Source: Janthinobacterium sp. 64 (lineage in GTDB: Bacteria; Pseudomonadota; Gammaproteobacteria; Burkholderiales; Burkholderiaceae_D). From it: DNA of 64,000 bases. Shown one piece after another: positions 18,504-27,500 of this stretch. The notes under the pieces are model-generated. The model saw only the letters and a list, made by a program, of their open reading frames with translations, did no database searches and was not told the DNA's origin. Location: contig NZ_PHUG01000001.1 in NCBI RefSeq assembly GCF_002813325.1, positions 3,348,001-3,412,000 on the forward strand, in the 5' to 3' direction. Within the stretch, counting starts at the first letter, position 1. Every line of letters begins with the position of its first letter. Position numbers and translations under genes: made by a program.

Positions 18504-19568
18504 TTAGACCATTTTCCAGTTGATCTGTTCGCCCGCGTTGAGCGGAATCACATGGCTGTCGCCCAGCGGCAGCGACGCTGGCAAGGTCCAGCTTTCGCGT
18601 TTCAGGGTGATGGTGTCCGTGTTGCGCGGCACGCCGTAGAAGGCCGGGCCGTGGAAGCTGGCAAACGCTTCGAGTTTATCGAGCGCGCCGGCCCGTTCGA
18701 ACGCTTCCGCATACATTTCCATCGCGTGCAGAGCCGTGTAGCAACCGGCGCAGCCGCAGGCCATTTCCTTGGCGCCCTGCGCGTGCGGCGCCGAGTCCGT
18801 CCCGAGGAAGAAGCGCTCGTCGCCGCTGGCGGCGGCCGTCATCAGGGCCAGGCGGTGCTCTTCGCGCTTCAGGATGGGCAGGCAATAGTAATGGGGGCGG
18901 ATGCCGCCCTTGAAAATCTCGTTGCGGTTGTACAGCAGATGATGCGCCGTGATGGTGGCGGCGATCGGGCCTTCCGCTTCGGCCACGTACTGCGCCGCAT
19001 CCTTGGTGGTGATGTGCTCGAATACAACGGAGAGGGCCGGGAAGGCGCTGCGCAGCGGGCGCATCACGCGCTCGATGAAGACGGCTTCGCGGTCGAAGAT
19101 GTCGATTTCCGGGTCCGTCACTTCGCCGTGCACGAGGAAGGGCATGCCCACTTCCTGCATCACTTCGAGCACCTTGTAGCAATTCTTCAAGTCCGTCACG
19201 CCCAGGTCCGAATTCGTCGTCGCGCCGGCCGGATACAGCTTCACAGCCTGCACGATGCCGCTATCTTGCGCGCGGCGGATTTCGTCGGGCGAGGTGTTGT
19301 TCGTCAGGTACAGCACCATCAGCGGATCGAAGTTCACACCTTGCGGCACGGCGGCCAGGATGCGCTCGCGGTAGGCGCTGGCGTCCGCCGTGGTGGTGAC
19401 GGGCGGCTTCAGGTTCGGCATGACGATGGCGCGGCCGAATTGGCGCGCGCTGTGCGGCAGCACGCTAGCCATGACGGCGCCGTCGCGCAGGTGCAGATGC
19501 CAGTCGTCAGGACGGGTGATGGTGATGGAAGATGGAACGGCGACTGGGGTGTGATCGGGTGTGGACAT
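18504..19568 (-). CDS. pyrC: Dihydroorotase (class II)
   Basis: 354 residues, usual for the short class II enzyme. It cyclises N-carbamoyl-L-aspartate to dihydroorotate in pyrimidine synthesis. Zinc ligands in HLHLRDG (residues ~24-30), the carboxylated lysine in [13 protein letters not shown], His residues in FLVHGEV and TAHHLL, and the catalytic Asp in [10 protein letters not shown] are all present. First gene of a leftward pyrC-DUF3025-Gfo/Idh-MFS-microprotein run, immediately beside the dynamin-like island. Confidence 0.97.
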   Translation of the reverse strand: MSTPDHTPVAVPSSITITRPDDWHLHLRDGAVMASVLPHSARQFGRAIVMPNLKPPVTTTADASAYRERILAAVPQGVNFDPLMVLYLTNNTSPDEIRRAQDSGIVQAVKLYPAGATTNSDLGVTDLKNCYKVLEVMQEVGMPFLVHGEVTDPEIDIFDREAVFIERVMRPLRSAFPALSVVFEHITTKDAAQYVAEAEGPIAATITAHHLLYNRNEIFKGGIRPHYYCLPILKREEHRLALMTAAASGDERFFLGTDSAPHAQGAKEMACGCAGCYTALHAMEMYAEAFERAGALDKLEAFASFHGPAFYGVPRNTDTITLKRESWTLPASLPLGDSHVIPLNAGEQINWKMV

Positions 19569-19687
19569 GGCGGCTGCTCTCAGGCGGTCATTGCGGATAA
19601 CGCCATTTTACCAGTCGCGGGGCAGCCTTTGCAGGCCAGTCACCCGCCTGGGCGATAAGCAGTTTCAGGTGCCTGATCGCTTGATTG

Positions 19688-21823
19688 TCAGGCTTGAGTC
19701 TCAAGGGTGGCAAGCACGCCGGCCGCGAGCACGACAATCCTGGCGCCAATCGCGAGGTCATTTTCCTTGTCTGCAAACGCCTGCTGCAAGGACGACAACT
19801 CCTGCCGCAGATCCGCCACCATTTGCTGCTCCAGCGAGGCACGAACGCCATCGAGTTGCTGACACAACTGCGCTACGCCAAGCTCAAAAGCACTACCAAT
19901 ATCCTGGAAGACATCCTGCAAGGCTTGGGTCAGCGACGCCCTCAAGCGCGCCATGTGCTCGGGGTCACGTATTTCACCCTTGAAACGGCTACCGATACCG
20001 GCACCGATACCGCTGACCTCCAGTTGCAGCTCGGGTAACACCAGGCGCTCCATCGATGCTTGCAAGGTCCGGCGAAAGTGACCTGGATCGAATGCGGCAT
20101 CATCGGTATCGAGGGCGCGCAACAATGCGCTGCGCAAGGCCGCCAGCAGTTCCCCGCGGTTGACGACGCGGGCGAAAGCGTGCTCGATATCGGCGGCGCT
20201 GGTGCGGCCATACGTCAACACTTGTTCCACAGCATCGGCCGCAGCCATATATGTATAGCTGCTGGTATAGCTGCGATAAACGGTCTCGGTATTGCCCCAG
20301 GAAAAGGGGTTATACCAGCGCGAGGTACTCACTTCATGCGATGAGGTATGGGTTTCCGTTCCCGATTTTTCTTTCAGGTTGGAAAACTCGGCCATGGCGC
20401 CTTTCAATTGCGCCAGCATGGTGTCTCTGGTGCGCCGTGCGGCCTGTGTATGCTTGTCAATTTCCTGTGTCAGGCAGGTGACGATATCGGCGATACGGTG
20501 CTCACAGGCCTGGCGCTGGCGCTCCAGGGTGGCAAGATCGCCTGTTTGCAGTTGCTGGGCCCGCCGTTGCACCGCATCCGTCAATTCACGCAAACACAGG
20601 CCGAGTTCACGCCGTGCGCGCGGCAAGACGTCCTGGCGCTGCTGCTCCAGCAGGTCGTGCTTGTCGAGCCGTGCCTGCTCATACACGGCCTTGAGCGCAT
20701 CAAAGTTGGCCAGCCGGGCCCAGTCTTCGTTGCTGATGACTGCGCCATTCCAGCATTGCCTTGCCATCGCCTGCATCTGGCCATGCACATGATGCATGTT
20801 CTTGTTCCAGCGATGCTCGGGCCAACTGGCAAAACCATGCGCAAAGGTACTGGCAAAGACGGGCGCACGCAGGCCATGGAGCATGGCCGCCAGTTCGCCA
20901 CGGCCTTGCGCCTGGCGTTCATTGGCAAGCTTGTCCATTGCCTGCGCCGCACGCCGCGACAGCCGCGACTTGATATTATCTTCGGTGGCGGCGAGCGAGC
21001 TGCGGTCATAACCATCATCGAGCAGCACGGAATCGTACTGCCCGGCGACCAGTACGATGCGCTTGACGCCTTTGCCTGGCAATTGCAGATGCAGCAGATC
21101 GGTATCGGACTGATCCAGGAACTGGCTGCAGCGGGACAGGAAAAACACCACGTCGCACTGCGCCATGTATTCCTTGGTCTTTTGCGTGCGGCTGATCACC
21201 GGATCATTCATGCCCGGCGTGTCGACAAGATCAAGCCCGCGCAGTTCCTCCATGGGCAGTTCAAGGCTGGTGGCCTTGACCAGGGCCGTATAGCGGCCGT
21301 TCTCGCCTGCGTAGTCATTGAGCGGCAGCTGTTCCGCATGCGTGGCGACCAGCCGCTCGCTGCCCTTGGCCAGGGTGGCGGCGATATCGACACCACTGTC
21401 GCGGGCCATGCTGACCAGTTCACGCGCGACCCTGGCGCCATCGTCTTGCGCCACGCCTGCCGCCATGTCAACGATACCTGCCCATTCCTGCGGGCTGTAG
21501 TACTCCACCGTCAGCACCGGCGCCGGGCCATGCGCGATGCGCGTCAGATTGGCCGTCTTCGGCGTGGCAGCCTCGGGCAGCACGGGGCGACCATCAAACA
21601 GCAAGGCATTCAGAAAGCTGCTTTTCCCCGCCTTGACCTGGCCGATGATGCCGATGCTTAAATGCTGCCGTGCCTCGTCGAAGCGTGTCATTTGCGTCAG
21701 GAAATCCTGGCGCTGTACGCCAAGCGCACTGATTTCGTGCTGAAAATGCGTGCTGCGCCAGGCTTCCAGCGCTGCGCACAGGCCGTTGAGCTGGCGCTCG
21801 AAATCCATCAATTGATGATTCAT
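19688..21823 (-). CDS. Dynamin-like GTPase 1 (711 residues)
   Basis: Start ATG 21823 with AGGAAG 6 bases upstream. G1/P-loop GQVKAGKSS (61-69), a G2 candidate Thr in EAATPKTAN (~90), G3 DTPGMND (201-207). At the G4 position the sequence is VAGQYDSV (~259-266) instead of N/TKxD, so guanine specificity is unusual. After the G domain come long helical, coiled-coil-prone segments, a region rich in Ser/Thr/Trp/Tyr (~490-520), and a short hydrophobic C-terminal stretch (IGARIVVLAAGVLATLE). Bacterial dynamin-like proteins bind and remodel membranes and several act in phage or toxin responses. Last gene of a four-gene leftward operon; ends ~120 bp before pyrC. Confidence 0.85.
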   Translation of the reverse strand: MNHQLMDFERQLNGLCAALEAWRSTHFQHEISALGVQRQDFLTQMTRFDEARQHLSIGIIGQVKAGKSSFLNALLFDGRPVLPEAATPKTANLTRIAHGPAPVLTVEYYSPQEWAGIVDMAAGVAQDDGARVARELVSMARDSGVDIAATLAKGSERLVATHAEQLPLNDYAGENGRYTALVKATSLELPMEELRGLDLVDTPGMNDPVISRTQKTKEYMAQCDVVFFLSRCSQFLDQSDTDLLHLQLPGKGVKRIVLVAGQYDSVLLDDGYDRSSLAATEDNIKSRLSRRAAQAMDKLANERQAQGRGELAAMLHGLRAPVFASTFAHGFASWPEHRWNKNMHHVHGQMQAMARQCWNGAVISNEDWARLANFDALKAVYEQARLDKHDLLEQQRQDVLPRARRELGLCLRELTDAVQRRAQQLQTGDLATLERQRQACEHRIADIVTCLTQEIDKHTQAARRTRDTMLAQLKGAMAEFSNLKEKSGTETHTSSHEVSTSRWYNPFSWGNTETVYRSYTSSYTYMAAADAVEQVLTYGRTSAADIEHAFARVVNRGELLAALRSALLRALDTDDAAFDPGHFRRTLQASMERLVLPELQLEVSGIGAGIGSRFKGEIRDPEHMARLRASLTQALQDVFQDIGSAFELGVAQLCQQLDGVRASLEQQMVADLRQELSSLQQAFADKENDLAIGARIVVLAAGVLATLETQA

Positions 21824-21871
21824 TCAATTCTTCCTGCGATGATAGGTATGGGAGAATACTGATGCGGCACC

Positions 21872-22687
21872 TTACGGTGCGACTGCGGGTATCCCCACGG
21901 CCTCGCGCCACACCGCATAGGCTGGCGGAAAAGGCAGGATCAGCGCGCCAGCCTTTCCGATCTCCAGAATCTCGGACTTTTTCAGCAGGATGCGGTGCAA
22001 GCAGCCAGCCTGCCTGCTACGCGTTTCTCCCACATAGGCATTTTTATCTTGAAGATTTTCAGCAGACGTGAGGATCAAATGTCGTTCACTCAGCATATCG
22101 CCAGGTTCAGCAAGTTGCTGCTCAACAACAAACGCGAAATCACTCCAGCCTCTGTTAGTTCCAGATGAAGTATTAACAACAGAAACCAAGCAGCTCCCAG
22201 GCAACGCCGTATCAAACGGCAGACCCAATATTTTCGATGCCCAGAAAGTCAGTACGAGCAATTCATCCTCGGGCAGCTGCAACAATTCGGCCAGCTCTGA
22301 CAGCAAAGTCAGCTGCTGTTGCGACAGCGGGCCGTCCAGCCGGCACAGGACCAGGACGTCGAGCATGAAGCTGGACGCCAGTTGGTGCTGCTGGACCGCC
22401 TGCAAGAATTCGCGCAGGCTATCCCGGTTCAGATCGGCGGCCATCTGCCAGACGGTATTTCGCCGCTCAGCCAGCCCCAGCGAGGTCAGCAACATGTCGA
22501 ACAAGCGGCCTTCCGTCTCGCTGATGGGTTGATCGGCCAACAGTGTCGCGGCCACGGCGCTGGCATGGCACAGGCGCGTATATTCATCGCAGGCAATTGC
22601 AAAATGCGGCGGCAAGGGAAACATTTCCACTTTGAGGGCATCGGTATCGCGCAGCAATCGCGGCAAGTCAAAATGATGGGAATTCAT
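21872..22687 (-). CDS. Hypothetical protein with TerB-like helical region
   Basis: 271 residues; ATG at 22687 with AGGAAA upstream. The helical region ~50-155 (LFDMLLTSLGLAE..., SSFMLDVLVLCRLDGPLSQQ, LAELLQLPEDEL) has the spacing of TerB-like domains, with an acidic-Gly turn (LDGPLS) like the metal-binding turn of TerB. The C-terminal third has no recognisable similarity (LVSVVNTSSGTNRGWSDF). It sits between GTPases 1 and 2, 48 bp and 24 bp from its neighbours, and is clearly part of the same operon. Probably an adaptor or sensor (inference). The TerB call is by pattern only. Confidence 0.6.
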   Translation of the reverse strand: MNSHHFDLPRLLRDTDALKVEMFPLPPHFAIACDEYTRLCHASAVAATLLADQPISETEGRLFDMLLTSLGLAERRNTVWQMAADLNRDSLREFLQAVQQHQLASSFMLDVLVLCRLDGPLSQQQLTLLSELAELLQLPEDELLVLTFWASKILGLPFDTALPGSCLVSVVNTSSGTNRGWSDFAFVVEQQLAEPGDMLSERHLILTSAENLQDKNAYVGETRSRQAGCLHRILLKKSEILEIGKAGALILPFPPAYAVWREAVGIPAVAP

Positions 22688-22711
22688 GATTTTTCCTGAG
22701 GGTGTAGCGTA

Positions 22712-24208
22712 TTAAAAAGACAGGATGCGCACGCTGGCCGGGCGGCTTCCCTGGTGCAGCAAGCGCGCGGCATTGCTGGCTTCAGCAGCCGCCGAGTAAG
22801 GCTGCAGCAGTGGCAGGTAGCGCTGCGATGTACGCCGCAACAGCGACGGCCGCCGTGTCGCGTCAGCCGGACGGCTGAGCAAGGCAAGATGGCGGCGATG
22901 CACTTGCGATGCATGGCCCGGTGCATGCAATGCACGCAACAGCGACAGCAAGTCGAGCGGGGGAAGGCAGCCTTGTCCCGCACCGGCACCGGCCGGCACC
23001 GCCATGCCGCTGGCCTGCACCAGCGTATGCAAGTGAGCAAAGAAGCGCTGCTGGAACGCCTGCAGGTCCGCCGTCTGCCTGAGCGCCCATTCCAGCGCGA
23101 GCTGCATCTCGGCAAGCAGCTCGCCGGCATCGTGCTGCGCTTCCACCTCGGTGGACAAAGCCAGTATCCGCTTCATCAGGCCCAGCTGGCGGCGGCGCTG
23201 CTGTGCTTCATGCGCAAGGTAACGCTCATAACGAAAAAACTGGCTTTTGAAGCGCTCGGCAGGACCTATTGCCGGCAGCTCATCATTCCAGCGCTGCAAT
23301 TGTTCGCGCACGGCTGACAAGGGATAAGCCTGACTGTCTCGCGTGGACACAGGCACCACGGCGAGCACCGCAATGCCGCGTGCCGATACGGCCTCGCCAA
23401 TACCCTTCACGACCGCCGCCACGGACTGCGGGTCGCGCTTGTCGGCACGGCTGACGACAATCAGGCATGCCATCTCACGGGGCAGCGACGCCAGGAACAC
23501 CAGGTCTTGTTCCGAGATGCCGCCAGCTTCGACCGACACGACCCAGATCACGGTCTGCGCCGCACTCAGTTGTGCGTGGGCGATCCTGGCATCGGTACGC
23601 GCCTTGAGGACGTTGCCATCGGGTTTGGAATAGCCAGGCACGTCGATCAGGGCCAGCGCAGGCCATGGAAATTCCGGTAGCGCATACAGGGCGCTTTGCA
23701 ACATCGCCCCTGCATTGCTGCCGTACGCTTCCTGCTCACCATGCGTCAGGCTGAGAAACTCCGACTTGCTCAGTTCGACCTTCTGCAACAGGCGATTGAG
23801 CCCAAGAATCACGCTTTGCTGATGTCGCAACAGATAGGTCGGCAGCGCGGTGGTCGGGTCGACCTCGACGGCCAGCAATTGCTGGCCAAGCAGGGCGTTG
23901 ATCAGGCTGGATTTGCCGGCGCTGAACGCACCACCGACGCCGACGGTCTTTTTCCCGGTCAGCATGGGAAAGCTGCACAATTGTTGTAACTGTCCCAACC
24001 CTTCTTCCAGTGCCGCGACGATCTGGCTGAAATCAGCCGGTGCACCATGCCGCGCCAGTTCCATCAAATCGTGCCGGACAAGCTGCTGCAGCGCATCGAA
24101 CTCGTCATTGATGGCGGCCGCGCCTGCGGCGGCTGGCTCACCAGCGGTGACGCGGCATAACAGACGATATCGCGCTTCGATCTCGTCCGGAGACAACAGC
24201 ACGCTCAT
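22712..24208 (-). CDS. Dynamin-like GTPase 2 (498 residues)
   Basis: P-loop GAFSAGKSS (93-101), G2 DPTTALPT (~117-124), G3 DVPGYSKPDGN (189-199), G4 SRADK (253-257), i.e. a complete G domain of the dynamin-like type (the GAFSAGKSSLINALLG pattern of bacterial DLPs). The C-terminal ~230 residues are helical and coiled-coil-prone, without an obvious TM pair. The start codon overlaps the stop of GTPase 3 by four bases (ATGA at 24205-24208), so the two are translationally coupled, as expected for heteromeric bacterial dynamins. Confidence 0.87.
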   Translation of the reverse strand: MSVLLSPDEIEARYRLLCRVTAGEPAAAGAAAINDEFDALQQLVRHDLMELARHGAPADFSQIVAALEEGLGQLQQLCSFPMLTGKKTVGVGGAFSAGKSSLINALLGQQLLAVEVDPTTALPTYLLRHQQSVILGLNRLLQKVELSKSEFLSLTHGEQEAYGSNAGAMLQSALYALPEFPWPALALIDVPGYSKPDGNVLKARTDARIAHAQLSAAQTVIWVVSVEAGGISEQDLVFLASLPREMACLIVVSRADKRDPQSVAAVVKGIGEAVSARGIAVLAVVPVSTRDSQAYPLSAVREQLQRWNDELPAIGPAERFKSQFFRYERYLAHEAQQRRRQLGLMKRILALSTEVEAQHDAGELLAEMQLALEWALRQTADLQAFQQRFFAHLHTLVQASGMAVPAGAGAGQGCLPPLDLLSLLRALHAPGHASQVHRRHLALLSRPADATRRPSLLRRTSQRYLPLLQPYSAAAEASNAARLLHQGSRPASVRILSF

Positions 24209-25875
24209 GGCTGCTCGCAGGCGTCGATAATGGACTGGACCGCGTGGCGATCAATCTCATACTGCCGGCGCTTCTGCTGGAACGCCGTATCGCCTTGCGC
24301 CAGGTCGGCATCAAGCTTGGCCAGCGCTGCCTGGCGCTGGGCCAGTTGCTGTTCTGCTGCTGCAACAATACCGGCTTTGGCCTGCTGCACATGTGCCTGC
24401 AACGTCGTTTGCAAGGCGGTGCGCGCGGCCTGCTGTATTTGCGGGAAGACTTGGTTGAGCAGATGCATGCGGATTTCCTCATGACGCTGCGCTTGAGCAA
24501 CTTCAGCCTTGCCGCGATTGGCAAAGATCCGCTGCAAGATGTCTATCAAACCCAGCAACAAGGGCTTGAGCACTTTTGCAACCGGAAACCGGCTGGCAAG
24601 CAAATCGATGGCTTGATCCGCCACCATGTGTATCATCGCGCGATCAATGCCCGCATCGCTGTCTTTCGCCACCGAAGCACCGCCAGGAATACGCAGGTCT
24701 ATATCCAGTACGGCCGGCGTAAAATCGCCGACTCGGTCAAAATAGCGGCGCATGACAACATCAAATTCGGCCTGGATGCCACTGGTCATGCCCAGGCGGA
24801 TGGCCTGGTCAATCTGCACGCTCACGTCACGACCAGCCAATGCGGCAACCGTCCATGCCTCAAGCTGCTCGTGCAAACGATTACGCACATGCAGGAGGAT
24901 GGCTTCCAGGACGGCAGGCAAGCTGGCGTCGAGCTGTGCGGTTTCTTGCCCCAGCCGCGTTTCAAACAGTTTTATTTCCTCTGCAACACGCATCTTTTCG
25001 AGAACGATTTTTTCCCGGTCCAGATCTTCTCGATTGAGCAATACATCCAGATACTGGACCAATGGGCGCAGGCGGGCAACGAAGGGCCTGGTGACCGAAT
25101 GCAGGAACAATGGCTCGGCCAACGCCTCGAGTTCCTGCAGCGCATCATCGAGCTCGCGCACCATATGCGTGCGCGCAGAAACTGTCACTACCCGCAAAGG
25201 TGCCCGTCCAGAAATGCCCTCAATCTCCCGGGCCACCTGGCGCGCCACCTCCTGCACATCGTCAGGCGATTTTTTATCGGCCTTGCTGATGACCGCGATC
25301 ACCGGCATGTCGTGCAGCTGCAACTCCGCCAGGGCAGCACGGATACTTGCATGCAGACCACCTTCCTCCGCGCTGACCACGATGCAATAAGCCAGGCTGC
25401 GCTCGACGTAATCGTCGATGGCGCGTCCGTGCTGGCCATTGCCCGAGTCCCAGCCTGGCATGTCGACCAGTTTCAAATGGGGCAGCCGAGCCAAGGTATC
25501 GCATTCCACATGCAAGTCCAGCCAGGCGCCTGCCGGTGCCTGGCCAGCTTGCAGCTCCAATACCTGGCTGCGCGCCAATGGCCTGACTGTGTTATCAGGA
25601 AAACATAAGGTAAAGCTTTCCGGCTTGCCGTATGCGAGTTCCGCAGGAATTGATGTCTGCGGATCGACATTCGTCGACAGCAAGCTTTCCCCCATCAAGG
25701 CATTCAACAAGCTCGATTTTCCGCTACTGAACGCCCCCACGAAAGGTACACGCACCAGGAAATGGCGCGTTTGCTGTTCCACGCCGGCCAACCACTCTTG
25801 CGGCTGCTGATAAGTCTGGAGCAATTGCCTGATGGTAGGCAGTACCTCAAGAAGATGGATTTGCGGTGAAAACAT
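24205..25875 (-). CDS. Dynamin-like GTPase 3 (556 residues), first gene of the operon
   Basis: Start ATG 25875 (MFSPQIHLLEVLPTIRQ) preferred to an in-frame upstream ATG giving 18 Cys/His-rich residues. P-loop GAFSSGKSS (47-55), G2 DPQTSIPAE (71-79), G3 DMPGWDSGNGQ (138-148), G4 SKADK (197-201). The helical trunk (~240-400) is followed by a hydrophobic amphipathic patch, VLKPLLLGLIDILQRIF, in the place where bacterial dynamins carry the membrane paddle, then a long coiled coil rich in Gln/Ala. It is preceded by ~185 bp without a gene, where the operon promoter must lie. Confidence 0.87.
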   Translation of the reverse strand: MFSPQIHLLEVLPTIRQLLQTYQQPQEWLAGVEQQTRHFLVRVPFVGAFSSGKSSLLNALMGESLLSTNVDPQTSIPAELAYGKPESFTLCFPDNTVRPLARSQVLELQAGQAPAGAWLDLHVECDTLARLPHLKLVDMPGWDSGNGQHGRAIDDYVERSLAYCIVVSAEEGGLHASIRAALAELQLHDMPVIAVISKADKKSPDDVQEVARQVAREIEGISGRAPLRVVTVSARTHMVRELDDALQELEALAEPLFLHSVTRPFVARLRPLVQYLDVLLNREDLDREKIVLEKMRVAEEIKLFETRLGQETAQLDASLPAVLEAILLHVRNRLHEQLEAWTVAALAGRDVSVQIDQAIRLGMTSGIQAEFDVVMRRYFDRVGDFTPAVLDIDLRIPGGASVAKDSDAGIDRAMIHMVADQAIDLLASRFPVAKVLKPLLLGLIDILQRIFANRGKAEVAQAQRHEEIRMHLLNQVFPQIQQAARTALQTTLQAHVQQAKAGIVAAAEQQLAQRQAALAKLDADLAQGDTAFQQKRRQYEIDRHAVQSIIDACEQP

Positions 25876-25978
25876 GTAATGATCCCATTCAGATGAAATG
25901 AAAAAAGTAGCGCGGCATGGCGCGCACATTGAAATTTCTTCAATACAACTAATTTAACATGGGGATACGACAAGATGT

Positions 25979-26004
25979 GTCGCTGGAGACATATCTCCAG
26001 CGAC
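25979..26004. promoter_or_regulatory. Perfect 11 bp inverted repeat upstream of the dynamin-like operon
   Basis: GTCGCTGGAGA and TCTCCAGCGAC are separated by CATA. No T tract follows on the minus strand, so a classical terminator for gltL is doubtful; it may be a gltL 3' end structure or an operator. It lies ~105 bp upstream of the GTPase 3 start and ~60 bp after the gltL stop. A second, smaller palindrome (TTGAA-ATTTC-TTCAA) lies at about 25930-25944. Confidence 0.5.
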
Positions 26005-26061
26005 GGACAGAAGAAACGCAGGTACGATCAGGGCCGCCGGTAGCGGACCTGGCTCAATCTG

Positions 26062-26787
26062 TTAGTGAATGATCTTGGCCAGGAAATCGCGCGCGCGGTC
26101 CGAGCGCGTGGTGTTGAAGAAGTCATCCTTGCTGCAATCTTCGATGATCTTACCCTGGTCCATGAAGACGATGCGGTTGGCCACGCGCCGGGCAAAGCCC
26201 ATTTCATGGGTGACGACCATCATCGTCATGCCTTCCTGCGCCAGGCCCACCATCACGTCGAGCACTTCGTTGATCATTTCCGGATCGAGCGCCGAAGTGG
26301 GCTCGTCGAACAGCATGGCGATCGGGTCCATCGACAGCGCGCGGGCGATCGCCACGCGCTGCTGCTGGCCGCCCGACAGCTGGCCGGGGAATTTATCCTG
26401 CTGCGACAGCAGGCCCACGCGGTCCAGGTATTTCAAGCCCTTGGCATTGGCTTCGTCGGCGCTGCGGCCGAGCACCTTGATCTGGCCGATGGTCAGGTTT
26501 TCGCGGATCGACAGGTGCGGAAACAGCTCGAAATTCTGGAACACCATACCGATGCGCGCGCGCAGTTTCGACAGATTCGTTTTCGGATCGTTGACGCTGA
26601 TGCCGTCGACGATGATCTGCCCCTGCTGTATCGGTTCGAGGCCGTTGACGGTCTTGATCAGGGTCGACTTGCCGGAGCCGGACGGGCCGCAAATGACCAT
26701 CACGTCGCCCTTGGCGACCTTGGTGGTGCAGTCGGTCAGTACCTGGAACTGGCCATACCATTTGCTGACGTTATTGAGTTCGATCAT
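26062..26787 (-). CDS. gltL: Glutamate/aspartate ABC transporter ATP-binding protein
   Basis: 241 residues. Complete ABC ATPase: Walker A GPSGSGKSTLIK (~35-46), Q-loop in GMVFQNFELFPHLS, signature LSGGQQQRVAIARAL, Walker B AMLFDEPTSALDPE and switch His in MVVTHEMGFA. This is the polar amino-acid uptake (GlnQ/ArtP/GltL) subfamily. It is last in gltI-gltJ-gltK-gltL, 19 bp after gltK, and energises import in the inner membrane. Confidence 0.95.
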   Translation of the reverse strand: MIELNNVSKWYGQFQVLTDCTTKVAKGDVMVICGPSGSGKSTLIKTVNGLEPIQQGQIIVDGISVNDPKTNLSKLRARIGMVFQNFELFPHLSIRENLTIGQIKVLGRSADEANAKGLKYLDRVGLLSQQDKFPGQLSGGQQQRVAIARALSMDPIAMLFDEPTSALDPEMINEVLDVMVGLAQEGMTMMVVTHEMGFARRVANRIVFMDQGKIIEDCSKDDFFNTTRSDRARDFLAKIIH

Positions 26788-26806
26788 CTTGTTCTTTCTT
26801 TTACGG

Positions 26807-27499
26807 TTAGCGAATGATGGCGACGCGTTTCTGCAGGCGTTTTACCAGGAACGACAAGGCATAGCACAGCACGAAATACACGACGGCGACAAACACATAC
26901 ATTTCCACCAGGCGGCCGTCGCGCTGCGCGATTTTCGAGGCGGCGCCGACGAAATCGGGGATCGACAGCACGTACACGAGCGACACGTCCTGGAACAGCA
27001 CGATGGTCTGCGTCAGCAGCACGGGGATCATGTTGCGGAACGCTTGCGGCAGCACGATGCTGCCCATGGTCTGCCGGTAATTCATGCCCAGCGCCTGGCC
27101 GGCCCATACCTGGCCGCGGGGAATCGACTGTATGCCACTGCGCATGATCTCGCAATAGTAGGCCGCCTCGAACATGATGAAGGTGATCAGCGCGGAAGAA
27201 AACGCGCCCACTTTCACGGGTTCTTCCGCACCGATGATCCAGGCGGCAATATACGGCACCAGGAAGTAGAACCAGAAGATCACCAGCACCAGCGGGATCG
27301 AGCGTATCAGGTTGACGTAGCTCGACGCCACGCCCGAGATGAGGCGGTTGCTGGACAGGCGCATCAGCGCCAGCAGGGTGCCCAGCACGATGCCGCCCAC
27401 CATGGCCAGCGCCGTCAGTTTCAGGGTGAACACCATGCCGGTCTGGAACAGGTAAACCCACGAGCGGGAGATGACATCGAAGTCGAAATTACCGAACAT
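26807..27499 (-). CDS. gltK: Glutamate/aspartate ABC transporter permease GltK
   Basis: 230 residues, HisMQ-type permease. The N-terminal QTGMVFTLKLTALAMVGGIV and the EAA loop in YCEIMRSGIQSIPRGQVWAGQALGM, which contacts the ATPase, are clear; about five TM helices. Its start follows the gltJ stop by a single base, with GGAGGA upstream. It forms a heterodimer with GltJ. Confidence 0.94.
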   Translation of the reverse strand: MFGNFDFDVISRSWVYLFQTGMVFTLKLTALAMVGGIVLGTLLALMRLSSNRLISGVASSYVNLIRSIPLVLVIFWFYFLVPYIAAWIIGAEEPVKVGAFSSALITFIMFEAAYYCEIMRSGIQSIPRGQVWAGQALGMNYRQTMGSIVLPQAFRNMIPVLLTQTIVLFQDVSLVYVLSIPDFVGAASKIAQRDGRLVEMYVFVAVVYFVLCYALSFLVKRLQKRVAIIR

Positions 27500-27500
27500 A

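Noticed and set aside
17820..19658. 612-codon open frame on the + strand
   Set aside because: Antisense to pyrC and the DUF3025 gene; no domain and shadow-like composition.
20348..21661. 437-codon open frame on the + strand over GTPase 1
   Set aside because: Shadow frame; the minus strand carries the P-loop and DTPG motifs and a good ribosome-binding site.
19688..25875. Assignment of the dynamin-like operon to Eleos (LeoA/LeoBC)
   Set aside because: Eleos as described is a two-gene arrangement; this has three separate GTPases plus a TerB-like protein, so the name was not applied without a profile search.
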